Shown here one piece after another: positions 59,822 through 64,000 of a stretch of DNA of 64,000 bases (position 1 is its first letter; the number at the start of each line of letters is the position of its first letter). Made by a program: the position numbers and the translations under genes. Source of the stretch: Trifolium pratense (Eukaryota; Streptophyta; Magnoliopsida; Fabales; Fabaceae); NCBI RefSeq assembly GCF_020283565.1, contig NC_060064.1, positions 6,098,001-6,162,000 of the forward strand, read 5' to 3'. The notes beneath the pieces were generated by a model. It was not told where the DNA came from and did no database searches. It worked only from the letters and a program-made list of their open reading frames with translations.

Positions 59822-59924
59822 TTTTTTTCTTTTCTTCATAAAATCCACAACGATGCATATACTATTGATTTTCATACAATAAACAAAGATTTTTTCAAAA
59901 AAATACTAGTTACTATTTTTATAA
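59736..59924. other. (TA)n/poly-T spacer
   Basis: A TA run at about 59781-59803 is followed by about 26 T residues; no gene. Confidence 0.7.
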
Positions 59925-60380
59925 ATTCAATTTGATAACACGAGACAATTGCACACAAGTAAGTAGAACCCTTCTCCATCGTCGTGAGGAACCTCTCCGA
60001 GTTCTGTTTCATCGCTTTTCAATCTTTCTTTGAAAACATGACAATAACCTTCTTTTCATTCTCCAAAGTAAGCCTTTTCTATCTTTCATCTTTCCTTTAA
60101 TCTTTCTTTCTTTAATTCTACACTTCAATACTAACTTCACGTTCTTTGCAAAAAAGTTATAATTTTAATGACCCAGAAACTGATTCATTCATAAAGTTTT
60201 GATTTTTACTTATTTACTTCACAATTATATATCTTGATGCATTGCCTGTATAAAACCTTCTTGATTGTATTTGTCATCCGATCACAAACATCTTTTGAAT
60301 CACTTTTAAATTAGATACGATGAAAGTCCATTTTTTTTAATAATCGAACAGTTATGATTAATCAAATAGTATACTGTTAA

Positions 60381-60530
60381 TAATAAGCTCAAGTGATTAA
60401 TGAGTTCACCAATAGTTTCGAAGAATCCGATTCCTGGTAGGAACAATCTTGGTCAGACTTTACTTACCTCGCGTCCGAACTCTGAATTACTGTCCCGTCC
60501 CTCTTATCTGGGAACCAGAGGATTAATACA
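60381..60530 (+). mobile_element. SINE in 5' UTR intron, copy 2
   Basis: Orthologous to the SINE at 55945-56102: same position in the intron, same words (GATTAATGAGTTCAC, TTGGTCAGACTTTA, TTACCTCGCG, GGGAACCAGAGGATTAATAC). It was inserted before the duplication. Confidence 0.7.
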
Positions 60531-60725
60531 AGCCTAATGTTAAAAAACTTTATGTTTTTTCGGTGTATACGAAATTAGGAATTAAATTAATAAATTCCAG
60601 ATTATTATTGTTATTATTTTTTGTCAAATTATACTCACATTGAGTTTATTTTGTGATTTTTTGTCAGGTTTTGATAATTTAAGACTTTTTATTGAAACAT
60701 TGGTTTTGTTAATTTTTGTTATGCT

Positions 60726-61985
60726 ATGGAGAATTTTCCTGTTGAAGTAATTGGTATCATATTATCCCATCTTGGGTCTGCTAGGGATATTGTGATTGCA
60801 TCCTTAACTTGCAAGAAATGGAAAGATGCTTGGCACAATTACCTCCACGCTCTTTCTTTCAATACTCGTGATTGGCACATATATGGCGAAGTTTGTTCTG
60901 GTCACTTGGAAATGTTTATCACTTGTACACTTTTTCAAACTAGAGGATTGCAGTGCTTAACAATTTTAATGGATTATGACCATGTGTTTAATGTTACTCC
61001 TGTCATTGCTTGGGTTATGTCTACAAGGGATACTTTGCGCCAGCTGCGTTATAATGTGAGAACATGGCCTGATTTCAATATCATTGATAAATGCGGCAGG
61101 GAAAGATTGGAAGTTTTGTCCTTGGCTCGTAACCCTATCTTGCGTGTTGACCCAAGGTATCACAAATTTCCTTGCTTGAAGTCGTTGTCGTTGAGTTCCG
61201 TTAGCATCTCGGCGTTGGATTTGAGTCTTCTGCTTTCTGCATGTCCGAAACTTGAAACTTTTTCTATAGTTAGTCCAGATATCGCTATGTCGGATTTGCA
61301 GGCTTCCATAGAGCTCAACAGCTCTTCTTTGAAGGAGTTCTTTATCGAGTCATTTGTTGTCGATAGATTCATATTGGAAGCGGAATCACTCGAGAATCTA
61401 CATCTGACAGATTGTACCTTTGAGGTTTTCGAATTGATCGGTAAAGGGACATTGAAAGTATTGAAGATCGAGGATGTGAGTGTTATCCATCTCGACATTG
61501 GGGATAGTACGGAGAACCTTGAGATTCTAGATGTTTTTCACTCCACAATTTTGTGGCCGGAATTTTATAACATGATCTCGAAAGCGTCAAATTTAAAAAA
61601 GCTTAGACTGTGGAGTGTTGTTTTTGATAATGAGGATGAGGTTGTTGATATAGAAACCATTTCTGCTTGTTTTCCAAGACTAACACACCTTTCCTTAAGT
61701 TATGATTTAAAAGATGGAGTGCTTCATTATGGCTTGCAGGGTTTGTCTTCTCTTATGAATGTGGTTGTGTTAGAACTTGGATGGACTACAATCAGTGATC
61801 TTTTCTCAGTTTGGGTAGCTGGACTTTTGGAAGGATGTCCTAACCTAAAGAAATTGGTCATTTATGGTTACATTGCTGAGGTTAAACCACATGAAGAGCT
61901 TCAAACTTTTTCTAGATTTTCTGAATTCATGCTTCAACTAGTAAGAAAATATAGTCATGTAAAGTTTGATTTTCATTATGAGTAG
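60726..61985 (+). CDS. F-box/LRR-repeat protein, At1g67190 type, copy 2
   Basis: Single coding exon, 419 residues, same architecture as copy 1: F-box MENFPVEVIGIILSHLGSAR with DIVIASLTCKKWKDAW, then LRRs (LKSLSLSSVSISALDLS, LKKLRLWSVVF, LTHLSLSYDL). There is no frameshift or premature stop. About 43 residues differ from copy 1, nearly all before residue 275 or after 390. Coding changes in the middle block (about nine bases in 300) are all synonymous by eye, so both copies appear to be under purifying selection there. Likely SCF adaptor; substrate unknown. Confidence 0.92.
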   Translation: MENFPVEVIGIILSHLGSARDIVIASLTCKKWKDAWHNYLHALSFNTRDWHIYGEVCSGHLEMFITCTLFQTRGLQCLTILMDYDHVFNVTPVIAWVMSTRDTLRQLRYNVRTWPDFNIIDKCGRERLEVLSLARNPILRVDPRYHKFPCLKSLSLSSVSISALDLSLLLSACPKLETFSIVSPDIAMSDLQASIELNSSSLKEFFIESFVVDRFILEAESLENLHLTDCTFEVFELIGKGTLKVLKIEDVSVIHLDIGDSTENLEILDVFHSTILWPEFYNMISKASNLKKLRLWSVVFDNEDEVVDIETISACFPRLTHLSLSYDLKDGVLHYGLQGLSSLMNVVVLELGWTTISDLFSVWVAGLLEGCPNLKKLVIYGYIAEVKPHEELQTFSRFSEFMLQLVRKYSHVKFDFHYE

Positions 61986-63736
61986 TAGGTTCAGCCACAC
62001 TCAATCATTGCTGTCAAAGTATCAATCTCATTCAACAAGGAAGGTACTTCCATGTTCCCTGACTTTCTTGTGTCCTTTTCCTCAAGTAGCCCAAACATTG
62101 TTCATTTCTAGTTATAGATTCTTGTTTTTTTTAATTAAGAAAGTTAAAGGTTCTCTGTAGAAGAAAGATTTCCTTTTCTTTTTGTGTATCTTCAGCTACC
62201 ATTTCAACCTAAGGTTTTAAATTCTGTTTTCTCCTGTTTTTATTTTTTATTTTTTTACTGCTTCACTATACAAATGACATATGTGGTAGTGTCTGTTTTT
62301 GGCTTTCTTCATTGATGTTCTACTTATATACGGCGTCTTTGTTTTGTAATTCCGCTTTTCTCAACCTCTGTTCGTCTTGTGCAGAGATCAGTTATTAATA
62401 ATAATATATTGCCGTTCAAGAAAATAAAATAAAAAATAACATGCGGTAATCTTTATAACATAGGACTCTGGGGCTATATATAAAACTCAGTCATGAGAAG
62501 GTTTAGGCAATATTGAAATAGTAGTCAATCAGCGGCCAACCTCAAAACTCAGATAGCGGAATAACGTATAGCGCGGGATAGCCGCTATTTGAATGATTTA
62601 ATATATATAACTATATATAACTAATACTATATACGTATATATCTAGATATTTTTATTTTTATACTAAATATATATGTAGTTATTTTTTATTTTGTTTTGG
62701 TAAAATAGTTATTTTTTATTTGAAACAATATTTAATAATTACTGATATAATATATTATTTTAAAATTATTTAATTGTTATTTAATTTATAAAGAAATATT
62801 TTCACTCGCAGCCTCATGTAATGGTACACAAAAGCGGGATATCCCAACCAGCAGGCTCAGCTGGAGTGGCCACTAACCGGCGGGCTATCCCAGCTGGAGC
62901 GGCCACTAACTGACACTAACCGCTCCGCCCCTCCACTATCCCAGCTGGAGGAACCGCTATCACTGACTCTATTTTTATATAAAAAAAAGTTCAGTCAAAT
63001 TGAGTCTCAGTTTCTCACTGAGATACAAGAAAATACACCAAAGTTATACATATTTAATTTTGAATTTATATAGAAGTAACATTTTACTTGAACTTTACTA
63101 TAGTCAGTAGCCTTGTTAGCATTTTACTAGCATGTTTGGATATGCACATCGGAGTTGGATGAATTATTGCTTAAGGTAGCATGCTTCAAAATGTATGAAG
63201 ATATGGCAGCTAAGCTACCATAGTGTTATTATAGTGTAATTTGAACTCAAATGCACCAAAACAAAAAATTGTTATGCTATACAAAGGATACTCAAATGTT
63301 GATTTAAATATAAATTGATTGTGGCAATTAATTAAGAAAATCATATCTACTTATTTGCATTCATTCATAGCTGGTACTATATATATTGTAGCTTCAACCA
63401 AAAACAGTTCACATGCATAACAAGGCAACTTCAAAGATTAACTACTATACTATATTGTACAAATTTGAGTAGCTAGCTAGTTATATCATTTGCAAGAGTC
63501 AATCCAAATTAGATGATTCAATCCTTGCAAACAGTGGAAAATTTGCTCTCCAACAAAATTCACACTCACCATTCCCTTTGTTTCCTTCTCTATCTTTTAA
63601 CTAACTGGTTTTGAATTCAGTAAATTTTCTTCTTGGTTCTTGATCTGCAATGTTGTGCACTTTTTTCTCAGTTTAACTACACCAGAAAATGCACTCATGC
63701 ACCAAGAATTTCACTGTTTACCATGTGATGATTTCT
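61986..63736. other. F-box copy 2 3' region and spacer before the edge gene
   Basis: Contains the 3' UTR, the GC-rich repeat counterpart (about 62540-62970) and the duplicated tail to 63378. From 63379 to 63736 is single-copy AT-rich DNA, probably including the 3' UTR of the minus-strand edge gene. Confidence 0.45.
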
Positions 63737-63955
63737 TCAAAGATGACAACTTGTGTTCCTTCTTAAGCCTCTTAGTTTCTCTTTTGCCTTCTGAGCTTTA
63801 GTTTGAACTCTCACATTTGTTTCCTCTAAACACTGCATCAGGAAATCAGAATATAGTAATTTAGATGTCATTTCAAGTCATTTGCTTCAAAAAAAGTAGT
63901 TTTCATTTAGATCATCATTGGTTACCTGTTGTCTTCTTCTCCTCTCGAGTTCGGC
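63737..63955 (-). CDS. Unrecognised charged protein, last two exons (partial)
   Basis: On the minus strand, acceptor TTATTCTTCAG precedes a 30-bp exon (63955-63926: AELERRRRQQ) with donor CAG/GTAACC, then acceptor GATGCAG and a last exon (63832-63737) reading CLEETNVRVQTKAQKAKEKL and ending RGLRRNTSCHL. Both are phase 0. The strongly charged, helix-prone sequence suggests a coiled coil or basic tail. I do not recognise the family. Upstream exons lie beyond the window. Confidence rests only on the two good splice-site pairs and open frame. Confidence 0.35.
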
Positions 63956-64000
63956 CTGAAGAATAAAAGAACGACAATCTTTGTCAGTATAATTGAATCA

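Larger units (their letters stand above)
59925..63378 (+). repeat. Tandem segmental duplication, copy 2 (F-box unit)
   Basis: Counterpart of 55393-58812 in direct orientation. Homology includes the 5' UTR intron with SINE (60381-60530), the coding exon, the GC-rich repeat and the stretch AGCATGTTTGGATATGCACA to TAGCTACCATAGTG-like sequence, where the copies are almost identical. Confidence 0.85.

Noticed and set aside
59228..59915. Helitron carrying rpoC2, with 5' TCTATACCTATATATAAAG and 3' CTAG/T near 59908
   Set aside because: There is no GC-rich hairpin upstream of the CTAG, so the 3' end is not credible; the 5' motif alone is too AT-rich to trust.

Overview
This is nuclear DNA from a flowering plant, most likely a papilionoid legume of the Medicago/clover/pea group. 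The genes are split by AT-rich GT..AG introns, the intergenic space is very AT-rich, and it is crowded with small plant transposons: tRNA-type SINEs, MULE-like foldback MITEs, LINE relics, solo LTRs and a Helitron. The species call is inference from repeat style and protein similarity recalled from memory. No bacterial, viral, rRNA or CRISPR feature is visible.

Gene layout: (1) 1225-1290 (+), last exon of a mitochondrial IscA-like Fe-S assembly protein whose earlier exons lie left of the window. (2) 5636-11916 (-), an eight-exon LPEAT1-type lysophospholipid acyltransferase with two solo LTRs in its introns. (3) 12-25.7 kb, a gene-poor repeat region containing a 1.49 kb Helitron that carries an RNase H fragment, a 43-bp minisatellite made of small hairpins, and several microsatellites. 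(4) 25758-27796 (-), respiratory complex III subunit 9 (QCR9), divergent from (5) 28776-34289 (+), a ten-exon CIAO1/CIA1 WD40 protein of cytosolic Fe-S assembly. (6) 35861-36349 (-), a BIC1-like inhibitor of cryptochromes. (7) 42614-47721 (-), a seven-exon plastid division FtsZ2. (8) 56293-57552 and 60726-61985 (+), two tandem F-box/LRR genes of the Arabidopsis At1g67190 type. (9) At the right edge (-), the last exons of an unrecognised charged protein.

The order QCR9 - BIC1 - FtsZ2 corresponds, from memory, to consecutive Arabidopsis loci At3g52730-At3g52740-At3g52750, and an IscA-like gene lies next to the FtsZ2 paralogue on Arabidopsis chromosome 2, so this looks like an ancient conserved block inflated by transposons. 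Exon chains were assembled by hand from splice sites, reading frame and family homology. For LPEAT1, QCR9, CIAO1 and FtsZ2 all exon phases agree and give open proteins of 392, 72, 346 and 493 residues.

The strongest non-gene signals are seven elements whose boundaries are fixed by target-site duplications (five MULE-like MITE/foldback elements with 9-10 bp duplications and two solo LTRs with 5 bp duplications), several SINE or LINE insertions with 10-16 bp duplications, the Helitron, and a roughly 1.1 kb spacer between the duplicated F-box genes that contains a plastid rpoC2 fragment and a GC-rich stretch that may be mitochondrial. I found no convincing undescribed multi-gene system. The better candidates for new biology are the hairpin minisatellite, the long-arm foldback elements, the palindromic array behind CIAO1, and the uneven divergence of the two F-box copies.
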